DNA of 64,000 bases from Flavobacteriales bacterium (GCA_020635515.1 JACJZS010000002.1:1474001-1538000), one strand, 5' to 3'. Shown: positions 34,623-45,280, numbered from the stretch's first letter. The notes: a model not told the origin generated them from the sequence alone. Program-made: numbers and translations.

Positions 34623-37600
34623 ATGAATAACAAAATTTTGACCTATACCAATTATCTATCATTATTTTTAGTCATAGTTTCATTTGGATTTTTGAATGCC
34701 CAACAAAACTTATTAAATGCAAACAATCCCAGTTTTGAAGATGGAAATACAGGATTTCAGACTAATGGAGGCTATGCATTGTATGCAGGCTCGAGTAGTG
34801 ACGGTTCGGATTATGCAATAATCTCCAATCCAAACACCATGAATCCAGAATATAGTTCTTCTATTACTCCTTTTGATGGTACAAAAATGATGGTGGTTGA
34901 TGCAGATCCTAATAACGAAATCTTTTGGAAGCAGTCACCTAATGTTCAGTTGGAGGGAGGTGTGACATATACTTTTTCGTATTATGTAGTTAATGTTCAG
35001 ACTGTAGCGGGGAAACCTGCTCCAACTATTGTTTTTAGTGCAGAAGATCAATGTTCTTGTACGCCTACATTAATATCAGGGAGTGCACAGGTAAATAATA
35101 CAACTTGGCAAAAAGTAACCTATGAGTTTACTCCAGCAGGAACAGGACAAAAATGGGTTAGAATAGAGTTGAAAACACAAGGAGCTGACCAAAATGGAAA
35201 TGATTTTGCTATTGATGCAATGACTCTCACGCCTCCTCCGTTACCATTGAGTATCAGTGCTTCTCATACCAAAGTATCTTGTCCAGGTGCAGGAGATGCC
35301 TCTATTTCTGCATATGGTTTTGGCGGGACAATTCCTTATTCGTATACAATATCAGGTGCAAATTTGCCCGCAGGATATACAATAACTAATTCTACAGGGA
35401 TATTTCAAAACCTAGAAGCAGGAACGTATTCTGTAAGTGTTACCGATGGAAATGAAACAAAATCAACTTCCATTACCATTGACCCAGTAACGGATATGAC
35501 CATAGAAGCGAGTACAACAGCTAATGCTAATTTACTTACTCCAACAAGCAGTCAAAACCCCATACCCGAGGTGACAATATGTAACGGAGAGTCGATAACT
35601 ATAAAAGCAACCAACTTAACTAATCATAGATGGACAGCAAATCCTACTGACACAACTTTAACCTCTCCCAATAATTCAACAATTACAGTAACTCCTACTC
35701 AAGATACGGAATACACCGTAACGGCAGATGGTCCCACAGGAGCATTGAGCAACCTTGTGTATAACGGAGATTTTGAATCGGATACCGCAGGTTTTTCATC
35801 AGATTACAGATATTTTTCAAATAATTCAAGCTATCAGCAAAATGCCTATGGAGTGGATACGAATCCTAATACATGGGGGAGTGTTTATGATGTGGCAACT
35901 GATCATACGACTGGAAGTGGGAATATGTTTATTACCGATGGAGCGACTGTAGCAAACACCAAAGTTTGGGTACAAAATATTGCAGTAGTACCAGGTATTA
36001 CGTACGAATTTAAATACTTTATTCGTTCCATTACTACAGGGAAAGGAAATCCAGCAAGGATGCAGATAAAAATCAATGGCGTTGTTGTTAATAATAGTAA
36101 CGGAAGTGCAGAAGATCAAGCTTTTCCAAATACAGCAGATGGTTGGAAAGAATTTACTCGTTCTTGGACTGCTCCTGTAGGAGTAACTATTGCTACTATA
36201 CAAATGATTGATGTGGAAACCGCATCAGCAGGTAATGATTTTGCCTTAGATGATATTACATTTATTCCTACTTCAGCAAATGTATGTACTCCTCAAAAAA
36301 AGATAAAAGTAAAAGTAAGCACAGGTACATTAGATGGTAAGTTTTCTTACCCAACACCAGTTTGTAAAAATACCGACTCCAACCCAACTCCATCTCCAGA
36401 TAATCAAAGTACTTTTACTACAGGAGGAACTTATTCAGTTTCTTCTTCCAATTCAGCAGATATAACCATAGATTCTACCTCAGGAGAAATTGATTTATCA
36501 ACTACCAAGGCAGGAACCTATACTATAAAGTATACTAAAGCAGTCAGTGGATGTTCGCCAGCTATAGATGAGTCGTTTACTATAGAAATTAATGAAACTC
36601 AAGCTTTACCATCGATGCCACCGTTTAATGTTTGTAGTGGTACTGATATAGATATACCAAATTTACTTACACTTGCAGGTGTAACCATTCCAGCAGGAAT
36701 GACTTTTGCGTGGGAAAATAAAGGCGATGACATAGGAATGGTTGATGGTTTAGGTGCATCAGCTATGAGTGGAACAGGAATTCCTCCAAAGTTCACAGCT
36801 ACAAATACAGGAGCAACTACCTTAACTGCAACAATAGAAATTACCCCAACACTAAATTCTTGTGTAGGAAGTACCACTACGTACACAGTTAATGTAAATC
36901 CTTCAACTACTCCTGATACCTCATTTACATATTCGCAAAGATATTATTGTGAAAGTGATGCTAATCCAATACCAATGTTAGCTGTTGGAGCAAAAACAGG
37001 AGGAACGTATTCATGCGAGGATGGAAGTTTGGTATTTGTATCTACAAATACTGGCGAAATAAATATTGCTAGTACTCCTCATGGTACGTATGAAATCAAA
37101 TACAAAGTAGCACAAGATGCAGCGAGTTGTCAAAGCGAAGCAGAAAGTACGTATGTTATTTCTATCATAAAAATAGCAGACCCTATTACGGCTACAACGC
37201 ACCCAACGTGTACAACAAAAGGAAGTATAACAGTTCAAAAAGTGTCGGGTAATGGTTCTAGTTTATTTATATCGGAAGTTACCGATGCAGATACAGGTTC
37301 ATTAACTTATGTTGAATTATATAACGGAACAAGTTTTCCTATCGATATGACGCAGTATAAACTAAAAGTTCATCAAGATGGGCATGCAACTCCTGATTGT
37401 ACTAAAAGTTTAACAGGAACTTTAGCAGTGGGAGATGCCTATGTAATTGCGATAGGAGCTGATACCGAAATTAATAATGAAGGGATTGCTTATGATATTA
37501 AAATGGGAGCAACGTGTGGAATCAATACCAACGATTACTTGGTTCTATCCAATATAGATGATAATGTAGTAGATGTTTGGGGAGATTCTTCTGGTGCTGA

Positions 37601-40600
37601 TTTTACACCTAATGCCGGAGGATATGTATACCGAAGAAAACTTACCGCTACTGTTCCATCTACTGCTTGGAATGAAAACGATTGGTACATAATAGACAAT
37701 CAAGACTTTTCTGATGTCGGAAATTATATGTTTAACTCAATCGAATATAGCTATTGTATAGATGGTGCGTGTCAAGTGAGTAATGAGTTTACTAATTTAG
37801 ATTCTGGAAATTATGATATTACCATAAAAGAAGTAAACTCTAGTTGTGAGTCTAAGGTAAAATCAGTAACCATAAAACCTGTACCAAATAAACCAGTTAT
37901 TGGTGCAGTGAGTAATATTACTTTGTGTGAAGGAGAAATTCAACCAAAAATTGATTTTACTACCGACCAAGATGACTCTGCAAAACCTAACTTAATAACG
38001 TACAGTTGGACAAATGACAATACAGCTATTGGATTAGTTGCTAATGGAAGTACTAACAATATTCCACAGTTTACAGCAGCGAATACTACAGGAAGTATAG
38101 TGGCAAACATAAGTGTTACTGCAACTAATACTGACACAGGTTGTGTAAGTGACCCTATGACTTTTACCATTACGGTAAATCCGAAACTGCAACCTACCTT
38201 AAGTTGTGGAACGGCAACACAGACCTCAGTTACGTTTACATGGGCAGCAGTTGCAGGAGCGACAGGATATGACATTACCTATTTCGATAAAGATGGAACA
38301 GTAGGGACAGCAAATGGAACGTTAGATATGACCACAGACCCTGCTAATCCTACTTATTTAGTAAGTGGTTTATCTCCCAATGAAACAATAAACATTAAGG
38401 TTACGCCAACGGGTGCTGTAGGAACGTGTTTCAAAGAATCTATGCCTTTAGGGTGTACAGCACAAGATTGTCCTAGCATTACAGCAATTAACCCAGCTAC
38501 CATTACAAGATGTCAAGGAGATACGACTACAACTAATGCTATTACATTGACTACTGAATTTACAGGAACAGACGCAATTAAATTTGTATACTTTGACACT
38601 CAGCAAACAGGAGGTGCCATGTACACAGGAGGAATAGAATTAGCAAAAGCGACACCTGATGCAAGTAAGACTGTATCTTATACGTTGCCTGTATTAGGTG
38701 CTGGTTCAATTCCAGATACTGCAGGAACATACTATATTTATGCAATAGCAGATAGTACCCCAGCGAGTCCAAGTTGTCGTCCTTTCCAAGAGATTGCAGT
38801 TACCGTGAATGCCAAACCAACAGTTGATAATATTACCGATATTGAAAAATGTAATGGAGAAACGATTAGTGAAATTCAATTTTCTGATGGTTTAACAGGA
38901 AGTACATTTAATTGGAAAAATAATAATACAGATATAGGCTTAGTTGCTAATGGAACAGGGAATATAGCACAGTTTACCGCAACCAATACCACAACTGGAA
39001 ATATAGAAGCTATTATAGAGGTTACATCAACAAATAATGGCTGTGTAAGTGATGCAAAAACATTTAAAATTACCGTTAAGCCAACGGTAGATCCAGACAT
39101 AGAATTTACGTATGATACTACTTGTATTAGTGCAACAACTAATCCAACTCCAAAACCTGTAGACTCTAGTACCTTTGTGATAGGAGGAACCTATTCGGTT
39201 ACTTCATCAAATGCATCAGATATAACTATAGATGCAAATTCAGGAGAAATTAATTTATCTTCTACTCTTGCAGGAACCTATGAGATTACGTATGAATTAC
39301 CTGCTGATGCCTCAATTTGTAGAGCTTTAAAAACACATAAAGCAAATATAGTAATCACTAATTCGATTACACCTAATGTAATTTTTACGCTTCCTGCAAA
39401 TGTATGTCTGAGTGATACTACAAATCCAATACCTACAGAAGACACAAACTTTACAGCAGGAGGAACATATTCTGTTTCGTCTTCTAATTCAGCAGACATA
39501 ACTATAGATGCAAATTCAGGAGAAATTGATTTATCTTCTACTAAAGCAGGAACGTATGAAGTAATATATACCGTAAGTGCAAGCGGATGTAATCCTCAAG
39601 AGATTTCAAGTCCGATACAAATCATTATAGAAGAAGACCAAGAAGTGCAAAATACCAATGGAGATAAAGAACCAATTATTTGTATAAATACTGCAATTAC
39701 TGATATTGAGTTTACCATTTCAAAAGGTGCCACAAGCTTAGCATTGAAATCAGGAAGTACCTTGCCTAATGGTGTTACTTTTAATCAAGTAGGAACTTCT
39801 AATGTTTATACCATTTCGGGAACACCAACCGAAGTAGGAACATTTAATTATACTGTTGAAACATCAGGAACGTGTACTTCTAAAGATATTTCAGGAACCA
39901 TTACAGTACAAGAAGATGATGCTTTAGCTTTAACTTCAGTAGCAGGGACAGAAGCACAAACCGTTTGTATAGATACCGATATTACAGCAATTGTATATAC
40001 CTATTCAGCAGGAGCAACCGATGTTACTGTTACAGGATTAGAATCTTCTGACTTTTCTGTAACAAAAGATGCTACAGCTAAAACAGTTACCATAACAGGA
40101 CAAACTTCAACAGCAGGAACGTATAATTATACGGTTACAACCACAGGAAATTGTAAAAGTGCTACATTAAGTGGAACAATAGGTGTTAATGATTTATCAA
40201 GTCAAGTATTTGCGTTCTCTTATGATAGTGCTGATTATTGTGAATCAGGAACTACAAACCCAACTCCTACAGGAGCTACTGGTTTTGTAAGTGGAGGAAC
40301 CTATACTGTAACAAGTTCATCTACAGGAACTCTTTCTGATTTATCAATTAATTCAACTTCAGGAGAGATTAATTTAGCAAGTTCTAAACCTGGAGATTAT
40401 GAAATTACCTATACCGTTACACAAGATTTAGCAAATTGTAAAGCAGGAGGAAGTTCAAAAGAGAATGTGACCATTAAACCTGATTCTACATTAAAATTAA
40501 CCTCTGTTGCAATTACTCAAAATCAAAATATATGTAATGGAGCTCCAATGACAAATATTACATTTGAATTTGGGGGAGGTGCTACCAATGCAAATGCTAC

Positions 40601-42608
40601 TAATCTTCCTCCAGGAATAAACCAAAACGTAGATGCAACAACTAAAACAATAACTATTTCAGGAACTCCTACTATGGTTGGTGTATATAACTATGAAGTG
40701 GTTACAACAGGAAGTGGTTGTGATGAACCTAAAATAACAGGAACTATAGAAGTTCTTGAATTACCAAATATTTCAAACAAAACAAAAACCATTTGTTCTG
40801 GAACTGCCTTTACAGTAGATAGTACAGACTTTGTGTCGCCAGATATTCTTCCTACAGGCACTACCTTTACATGGACAGCACCAGTAATAAGTGCAGGAGG
40901 AACCATCACAGATGGAAGTGCAGAGAGTACTCCACAAAATAGTATAAGCCAAACCTTAACCAATACAGGAAATGCAGATGCAACTGCTACTTATACTGTA
41001 ACAGCAACCAGCGGAACGTCCCCAAACCATTGTACCGATACCTTTGATGTAGTAGTAACGGTAAGAGCTAATCCTACAGCAACACTAACCGTACAAAAAG
41101 GAGCAACAGGAACTCCTTCGCAAAGCATTTCTATTTGTGCTGGAGGAGATTCAGGGTTGAAGTTTACAGGAACTCCTAACGCAGTAGTAACCTATGAAGT
41201 AAATATTCCAACTGCAACAACACCAACGATAACAAAAACAGTTACCTTAGATGCCTCAGGAGAAGCATCTCCTACAGATACTACAAATACAAGTGTTGCA
41301 GAAGACACTACCTTTACCATAAAGAGTGTAGCTCTAACTGATTCAGATGGTCTTACCTGTACCAATACCATTTCATCGCCTACTGCAAGCCAAATTGCAA
41401 ATGTTACAGCAGTACAACAACCAGGTGTAAGTATATCGTATTCAGGAGGAGTTATTTGTAGATCAGGCACTGCAAAGATTGAGTTTACAGGAACTAAGAA
41501 TGCAACAGTTACCTATAGAGTAAGTACAGAAACAGCAGACAGAACGATTTTATTAAACTCAAGTGGATATGCATCAAGAAACTTTACTGTTTCTCAAACC
41601 ACCACATTTACTTTAGTAAGCATAGTAGAGCCAATTAGTAATTGTTCTCAAACGTTAAGTAATGATGTTACCGTTACGGTAAATACAACTCCAATACCAA
41701 CGGTAACTTCTCCGCAAATATTCTGTTCAGATTCACCTTCTACAGTAGCAGATTTACAGGCAACGGGAACGGATTTATTATGGTATAATGCACTAGGGAA
41801 TTTAATACCTGTAACAACAGCTCTTGTAGACGGACAAAAATATTATGTAACACAAACCTTAAACGGATGTGAAAGTAACAAAGCAGAAATTTTAGTTGAT
41901 TTAATTTCATTGCCTGCAGATCCTTTACAACCTATTGTGAAATGTTCTAGTGAGGTTGGACCTTCTGGAATACCAATAGATACAGGTTTATCATCATCGA
42001 ACTACAGTTTTGTATGGAGCACAGGAGATACAGGAAGTTTCATTCAAGTATACGAGTCGGGAACGTACTCTGTTACCATTTCAGATAACAATTTACCTAG
42101 TTGCACTGTAACGTATTCTACAGAAGTTACTGTTCTAGAAGCTCCTACTATAACAGACATCATACCAGGAAATGGGACATTAGAAATAGTAGCAGAAGGA
42201 GATAATGAACCGTTTTTATATTCGCTAGATGGAAACAATTGGCAATATTCCAATGAGTTTACAGGACTTAAAGAAGGAGATTATACTGTATACGTAAAAG
42301 AAAATGTTCAAGGTTGTGAAACCATAACGTCTGCAACTGTATTTGTAATCCGTAACTTTATAAGTCCAGGAACATCGGATAGTAAGAATGACGTTTGGAA
42401 AATAGATGGAATGGAAATGTATCCTGGTGCGTATATAAGAATCTACGATAGATATGGAAAAGTACTAGCAGAATCAGATGATTTATCAACATTCACTTGG
42501 GACGGAACCTATTTAAATAGACCTTTACCATCAACTACCTATTGGTACGATATTATCTTCCCTTCAGGAAAGAAAACCAGCGGATTTATCGTAGTTAAAA
42601 ATCGATAA
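34623..42608 (+). CDS. giant modular secreted protein with gliding-motility-type (T9SS type B) C-terminal domain
   Basis: A 2661-residue surface or secreted protein. The start is the ATG at 34623, which opens a signal peptide (cleavage likely after FLNAQ); the in-frame GTG at 34575 would bury it. Two jelly-roll, carbohydrate-binding-like domains lie at about 31-205 and 375-553. Five copies of a roughly 70-residue GGTYSV...SGEI..GTY module lie between about 574 and 1955. A split SprB repeat holding a lamin-tail-like domain spans about 855-1085, and a fibronectin III-like domain about 1188-1276. SGTP-type Ig-like repeats and further Ig-like repeats follow. The C-terminal CHU_C/type B signal (about 2577-2661) contains IRIYDRYGKVL and YWYDIIFPSGKKTSGFIVV. 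It is probably an adhesin. It is transcribed alone. Confidence 0.92.
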   Translation: MNNKILTYTNYLSLFLVIVSFGFLNAQQNLLNANNPSFEDGNTGFQTNGGYALYAGSSSDGSDYAIISNPNTMNPEYSSSITPFDGTKMMVVDADPNNEIFWKQSPNVQLEGGVTYTFSYYVVNVQTVAGKPAPTIVFSAEDQCSCTPTLISGSAQVNNTTWQKVTYEFTPAGTGQKWVRIELKTQGADQNGNDFAIDAMTLTPPPLPLSISASHTKVSCPGAGDASISAYGFGGTIPYSYTISGANLPAGYTITNSTGIFQNLEAGTYSVSVTDGNETKSTSITIDPVTDMTIEASTTANANLLTPTSSQNPIPEVTICNGESITIKATNLTNHRWTANPTDTTLTSPNNSTITVTPTQDTEYTVTADGPTGALSNLVYNGDFESDTAGFSSDYRYFSNNSSYQQNAYGVDTNPNTWGSVYDVATDHTTGSGNMFITDGATVANTKVWVQNIAVVPGITYEFKYFIRSITTGKGNPARMQIKINGVVVNNSNGSAEDQAFPNTADGWKEFTRSWTAPVGVTIATIQMIDVETASAGNDFALDDITFIPTSANVCTPQKKIKVKVSTGTLDGKFSYPTPVCKNTDSNPTPSPDNQSTFTTGGTYSVSSSNSADITIDSTSGEIDLSTTKAGTYTIKYTKAVSGCSPAIDESFTIEINETQALPSMPPFNVCSGTDIDIPNLLTLAGVTIPAGMTFAWENKGDDIGMVDGLGASAMSGTGIPPKFTATNTGATTLTATIEITPTLNSCVGSTTTYTVNVNPSTTPDTSFTYSQRYYCESDANPIPMLAVGAKTGGTYSCEDGSLVFVSTNTGEINIASTPHGTYEIKYKVAQDAASCQSEAESTYVISIIKIADPITATTHPTCTTKGSITVQKVSGNGSSLFISEVTDADTGSLTYVELYNGTSFPIDMTQYKLKVHQDGHATPDCTKSLTGTLAVGDAYVIAIGADTEINNEGIAYDIKMGATCGINTNDYLVLSNIDDNVVDVWGDSSGADFTPNAGGYVYRRKLTATVPSTAWNENDWYIIDNQDFSDVGNYMFNSIEYSYCIDGACQVSNEFTNLDSGNYDITIKEVNSSCESKVKSVTIKPVPNKPVIGAVSNITLCEGEIQPKIDFTTDQDDSAKPNLITYSWTNDNTAIGLVANGSTNNIPQFTAANTTGSIVANISVTATNTDTGCVSDPMTFTITVNPKLQPTLSCGTATQTSVTFTWAAVAGATGYDITYFDKDGTVGTANGTLDMTTDPANPTYLVSGLSPNETINIKVTPTGAVGTCFKESMPLGCTAQDCPSITAINPATITRCQGDTTTTNAITLTTEFTGTDAIKFVYFDTQQTGGAMYTGGIELAKATPDASKTVSYTLPVLGAGSIPDTAGTYYIYAIADSTPASPSCRPFQEIAVTVNAKPTVDNITDIEKCNGETISEIQFSDGLTGSTFNWKNNNTDIGLVANGTGNIAQFTATNTTTGNIEAIIEVTSTNNGCVSDAKTFKITVKPTVDPDIEFTYDTTCISATTNPTPKPVDSSTFVIGGTYSVTSSNASDITIDANSGEINLSSTLAGTYEITYELPADASICRALKTHKANIVITNSITPNVIFTLPANVCLSDTTNPIPTEDTNFTAGGTYSVSSSNSADITIDANSGEIDLSSTKAGTYEVIYTVSASGCNPQEISSPIQIIIEEDQEVQNTNGDKEPIICINTAITDIEFTISKGATSLALKSGSTLPNGVTFNQVGTSNVYTISGTPTEVGTFNYTVETSGTCTSKDISGTITVQEDDALALTSVAGTEAQTVCIDTDITAIVYTYSAGATDVTVTGLESSDFSVTKDATAKTVTITGQTSTAGTYNYTVTTTGNCKSATLSGTIGVNDLSSQVFAFSYDSADYCESGTTNPTPTGATGFVSGGTYTVTSSSTGTLSDLSINSTSGEINLASSKPGDYEITYTVTQDLANCKAGGSSKENVTIKPDSTLKLTSVAITQNQNICNGAPMTNITFEFGGGATNANATNLPPGINQNVDATTKTITISGTPTMVGVYNYEVVTTGSGCDEPKITGTIEVLELPNISNKTKTICSGTAFTVDSTDFVSPDILPTGTTFTWTAPVISAGGTITDGSAESTPQNSISQTLTNTGNADATATYTVTATSGTSPNHCTDTFDVVVTVRANPTATLTVQKGATGTPSQSISICAGGDSGLKFTGTPNAVVTYEVNIPTATTPTITKTVTLDASGEASPTDTTNTSVAEDTTFTIKSVALTDSDGLTCTNTISSPTASQIANVTAVQQPGVSISYSGGVICRSGTAKIEFTGTKNATVTYRVSTETADRTILLNSSGYASRNFTVSQTTTFTLVSIVEPISNCSQTLSNDVTVTVNTTPIPTVTSPQIFCSDSPSTVADLQATGTDLLWYNALGNLIPVTTALVDGQKYYVTQTLNGCESNKAEILVDLISLPADPLQPIVKCSSEVGPSGIPIDTGLSSSNYSFVWSTGDTGSFIQVYESGTYSVTISDNNLPSCTVTYSTEVTVLEAPTITDIIPGNGTLEIVAEGDNEPFLYSLDGNNWQYSNEFTGLKEGDYTVYVKENVQGCETITSATVFVIRNFISPGTSDSKNDVWKIDGMEMYPGAYIRIYDRYGKVLAESDDLSTFTWDGTYLNRPLPSTTYWYDIIFPSGKKTSGFIVVKNR

Positions 42609-42625
42609 AAGAAAGTAGGAAAAGC

Positions 42626-42673
42626 ATAAAAGAAAGGCGGAAGAAATTTAAATTTCTTCCGCCTTTCTTTTAT
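42626..42673. terminator. perfect palindromic bidirectional terminator
   Basis: A 48-base perfect palindrome (24-base arms centred at 42649/42650) with the GC-rich core GGCGGAAG/CTTCCGCC and A/T-rich outer ends that give a U-run on either strand. It lies between the convergent giant T9SS gene and the universal stress protein gene. Confidence 0.85.
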
Positions 42674-42687
42674 ATCAAATTGAACGA

Positions 42688-43128
42688 TTAATCTTGTTGT
42701 ATAGGAATCAAAAGGACAGGGATTTTTGAGTGTTTTAATACCGAATGAGAAACACTTCCTATAAAAGCTTCATAAAAAGAACTTCTACCATGACTTCCCA
42801 TTACAATTAAATCGGCATTATTTTCATCTGCATATTTTAGAATTTCATCAGCAGGATCTCCTTGTAAAAGAACAGCTTCGTTTTTAATTTCTTTAGAATT
42901 TAGGTCTTTTGAAATTTTCTTAAGTTGTTTAGCTTCGTTCTTTAAGGTTGTTTCTTCTAATTCAGGTAAATATTGAAAACCTACATCTCCAATTATAAAT
43001 CCAATATCAATGGAGGTAACGTGCAGTAGAATTACTTCAAATTCCTCTTTGTGTAGATGTTGTAATGTTTTGTTTAAAATATACTCTGTGTTGTCAGAGA
43101 AATCTATAGGTACAATTATTTTTTTCAT
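42688..43128 (-). CDS. universal stress protein family protein
   Basis: A 146-residue UspA-domain protein. I start at the ATG at 43128 (MKKIIVPIDFSDNTEY), the usual family start; an in-frame TTG 18 bases upstream is less likely. The ATP-binding signature is complete: VMGSHGRSSFYEAFIGSVS followed by HSKIPVLLI. It is thus probably of the nucleotide-binding subgroup. The cellular role is unspecific stress or energy-state response by family analogy. It is monocistronic and uses the shared palindromic terminator. Confidence 0.9.
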   Translation of the reverse strand: MKKIIVPIDFSDNTEYILNKTLQHLHKEEFEVILLHVTSIDIGFIIGDVGFQYLPELEETTLKNEAKQLKKISKDLNSKEIKNEAVLLQGDPADEILKYADENNADLIVMGSHGRSSFYEAFIGSVSHSVLKHSKIPVLLIPIQQD

Positions 43129-43199
43129 GCTGATGCTTTTAAACAAATGTAATAAATCTCATTTAAAATAGAAAGAATAAAATTTGATAATAGGATAAA

Positions 43200-43655
43200 C
43201 TACTGCTTTGCTTTAAAACTCCATAAAAATTCAAATTGAGAGACACATTCGTTATTTTCATCTATTCCTTTTGATTGAAGTTTTATAGTGTGTGCTTGAT
43301 TGCTAGAAGCTACTTTTTGCATTAATTCTCTAACTTCTTTTCGTTGTGTACAACTGAATGTAATTTTTCCAACTGCCTTTTTTGTGAAAACACCTTTCTG
43401 TTCAATTACCAGCATAGAAATCTTTTTTTTATGTTGTTGAATTTCTTCTAAACACAAAATTCCTGTAGAAAGTTCTGCCGCCATACCTTGAACTGCCCAA
43501 AACATAGAACGAAATGGATTTTGGTTTAAAAAGCCAAAAGAAACTTTAATTTTTGCTTCATTTTCAGATAGCAAATGCAATTTAATTCCAGCTAAAAATG
43601 CAATCGGAAGCTTTAAAAGTAAAAAGAAACGGAACTTGTTTTTTGTCATTTTCAT
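43200..43655 (-). CDS. DUF4442 (hotdog-fold, thioesterase-like) protein
   Basis: A 151-residue protein that fits the DUF4442 family, related to hotdog-fold thioesterases: LLLKLPIAFLAGIKLH, NPFRSMFWAVQGMAAEL and KKISMLVIEQKGVFTKKAVGKITF are typical segments. No substrate is known. Its start overlaps the PspC-domain gene by four bases, and the two follow the DUF2851 gene. This run of three looks like a conserved flavobacterial neighbourhood and is probably one operon. Confidence 0.8.
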   Translation of the reverse strand: MKMTKNKFRFFLLLKLPIAFLAGIKLHLLSENEAKIKVSFGFLNQNPFRSMFWAVQGMAAELSTGILCLEEIQQHKKKISMLVIEQKGVFTKKAVGKITFSCTQRKEVRELMQKVASSNQAHTIKLQSKGIDENNECVSQFEFLWSFKAKQ

Positions 43656-43870
43656 AAATCAAAAACAGATGGTCGTTTAGTAATCAAGTTATCCTTTATC
43701 CAAAGAAAAAAAGCAATTACTAAATATACTGCAAAGAAAGCTCCTAAGGTTACAAAAGATAAGTAAATGAAAAGTATACGCAAACGAGAAGCACTCATTC
43801 CTAGTTTTTCCGATATTCTAGAAACAACTTCAAATCCGTTTGATTCAAAAACAGTACGTAGTTTTTCCAT
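43652..43870 (-). CDS. PspC-domain small membrane protein
   Basis: A 72-residue protein with a PspC-like domain: MEKLRTVFESNGFEVVSRISEKLGMSASRLRILFIYL then a membrane helix (FVTLGAFFAVYLVIAFFLWI, about 38-57). It lacks the N-terminal LYR motif start of many PspC proteins but keeps the RLRILFIYLSF core. PspC proteins act in envelope-stress responses; here the role is unproven. It overlaps the DUF4442 gene by four bases and follows DUF2851 by one base. Confidence 0.8.
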   Translation of the reverse strand: MEKLRTVFESNGFEVVSRISEKLGMSASRLRILFIYLSFVTLGAFFAVYLVIAFFLWIKDNLITKRPSVFDL

Positions 43871-43871
43871 T

Positions 43872-45137
43872 TTAGATTATTTTTGGTAGCAATTCACATT
43901 CCATGCATTTTCTTGTAGAACAATAGTTCTTATACAAATATAATAAACTTTGAGTTTCTAATGCATTTTTAGTTTCGATTCCAATAAAATTCCATTGATT
44001 GGTAATTGTATTTTTTTCTGCTTTTACCTGAGAAATTTTTGATATAATTTCAGAAATATCATAGTTCCCTAGAAATAAATGGTATGAATATTTTACAGGA
44101 ATAATTGCATTTGTGAAGAGCAATTCCGTAAAAGTATTACTGATTTTGTGTTGATTTATTTTTTTGCTCGTTTTTCCAAAAGTATAATGTGAATTCCAGT
44201 ATTCAGAAGGTTTGATTTTTTCTAGTATGGATTTAATTTCATCAAACGAAAAATTTTGAATCATTACATCAAAAAGGTTTTGATTTTTATGGTATAAATC
44301 GGCAAGTTGAGAAAGACGAATGGTCGGGAAATTATTCGGACGAAGTCGTAGATAATTTAACTTATTGCTAGAGTTTTGAATAGAGAATTTATGTTTTAAA
44401 AAAGCATACTCTTGTTTTAATTTTTCTTGATACTCATCTTTTGGGTTTTCTAATTCGTTAAAAAAACCAAAGAAGAACGCTTCTAGCTGTGTTCTATTTT
44501 TTGAAATTTTTTTGATGATAGAAAAGTCTACATTTTCTGAAATGGATTGAAACGTCTGAGCGTTAATTTTTAATCCGAAACTATATGCGATTTTAGAAAA
44601 CAAAACAGCTTCCCAATTGTTGTTATTTTTAGTTAATTCTGCATTTATTTCTTTATGTTTTTCATTTAATTTTTCAAGGTATATTTTGTTTAATTCTTCG
44701 GATAGATTTTTTTGTTTTCTATTTTGAATTAGATGTTCACATGGAATAAAACTAAAAACTTCGTTATTTACACTCAAAACTGTTTTAATTAAATTGGAAT
44801 CTACATAATCTTTTAGTTCTAAAGTTGGTATATTTTTTTCTTCCAATTCAGGAATTTTAATATCGTTGTAGTAAACTACATGTAAAATTATATTGGTATA
44901 ACGGGAATCATTTTCGTGTTTATGAAGATAGAAATCTGAAGATTTGGTATGAATTTCTATATTTCCATTCCATTCTATATCATCAACTTTAATTTTTGCT
45001 TCCAAAAAATCAGTTCCTTGATTGGTATTGTAAGTTCCAGAATTTAAAACACATAACTTTTTTCCTTGAGTAGAAATTAAACCCAAAGAAGTAAATCGTT
45101 TGTATTTCCAAATATGATGAAGTATTTTTTCGTTCAA
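43872..45137 (-). CDS. DUF2851 family protein
   Basis: A 421-residue protein of the Bacteroidota family DUF2851. Recognisable segments are MNEKILHHIWKYKRF at the start, QGTDFLEAKIKVDDIEWNGNIEIH near 39-60 and RLRPNNFPTIRLSQLADLY near 265-283. Near the end a CSTRKCMECEL motif holds three cysteines, as in family members, which suggests a metal site. The middle region resembles a nuclease-like fold, but I would not assign activity. It leads the DUF2851-PspC-DUF4442 run. Confidence 0.85.
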   Translation of the reverse strand: MNEKILHHIWKYKRFTSLGLISTQGKKLCVLNSGTYNTNQGTDFLEAKIKVDDIEWNGNIEIHTKSSDFYLHKHENDSRYTNIILHVVYYNDIKIPELEEKNIPTLELKDYVDSNLIKTVLSVNNEVFSFIPCEHLIQNRKQKNLSEELNKIYLEKLNEKHKEINAELTKNNNNWEAVLFSKIAYSFGLKINAQTFQSISENVDFSIIKKISKNRTQLEAFFFGFFNELENPKDEYQEKLKQEYAFLKHKFSIQNSSNKLNYLRLRPNNFPTIRLSQLADLYHKNQNLFDVMIQNFSFDEIKSILEKIKPSEYWNSHYTFGKTSKKINQHKISNTFTELLFTNAIIPVKYSYHLFLGNYDISEIISKISQVKAEKNTITNQWNFIGIETKNALETQSLLYLYKNYCSTRKCMECELLPKII

Positions 45138-45280
45138 AGGTTTTCGTTTTAGATTTCAAAAATAAAAAAATCATAGTACATTCAAGGTTAAGTATATTAT
45201 ATTTCGTAATTTTATGGTTATGAATATTTTAAAAAAAATATTTTTTTAGAATATTTAATAATGGTTTTAAGTTAATTGAC

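Noticed and set aside
34561..34640. tRNA-like D-arm (GTGT-AGTGGTT-ACAC) upstream of the giant T9SS gene
   Set aside because: The short stem-loop resembles a D-arm, but no anticodon stem or T-arm (GGTTCGA-type) follows. The sequence lies in a promoter and is better read as an inverted repeat.
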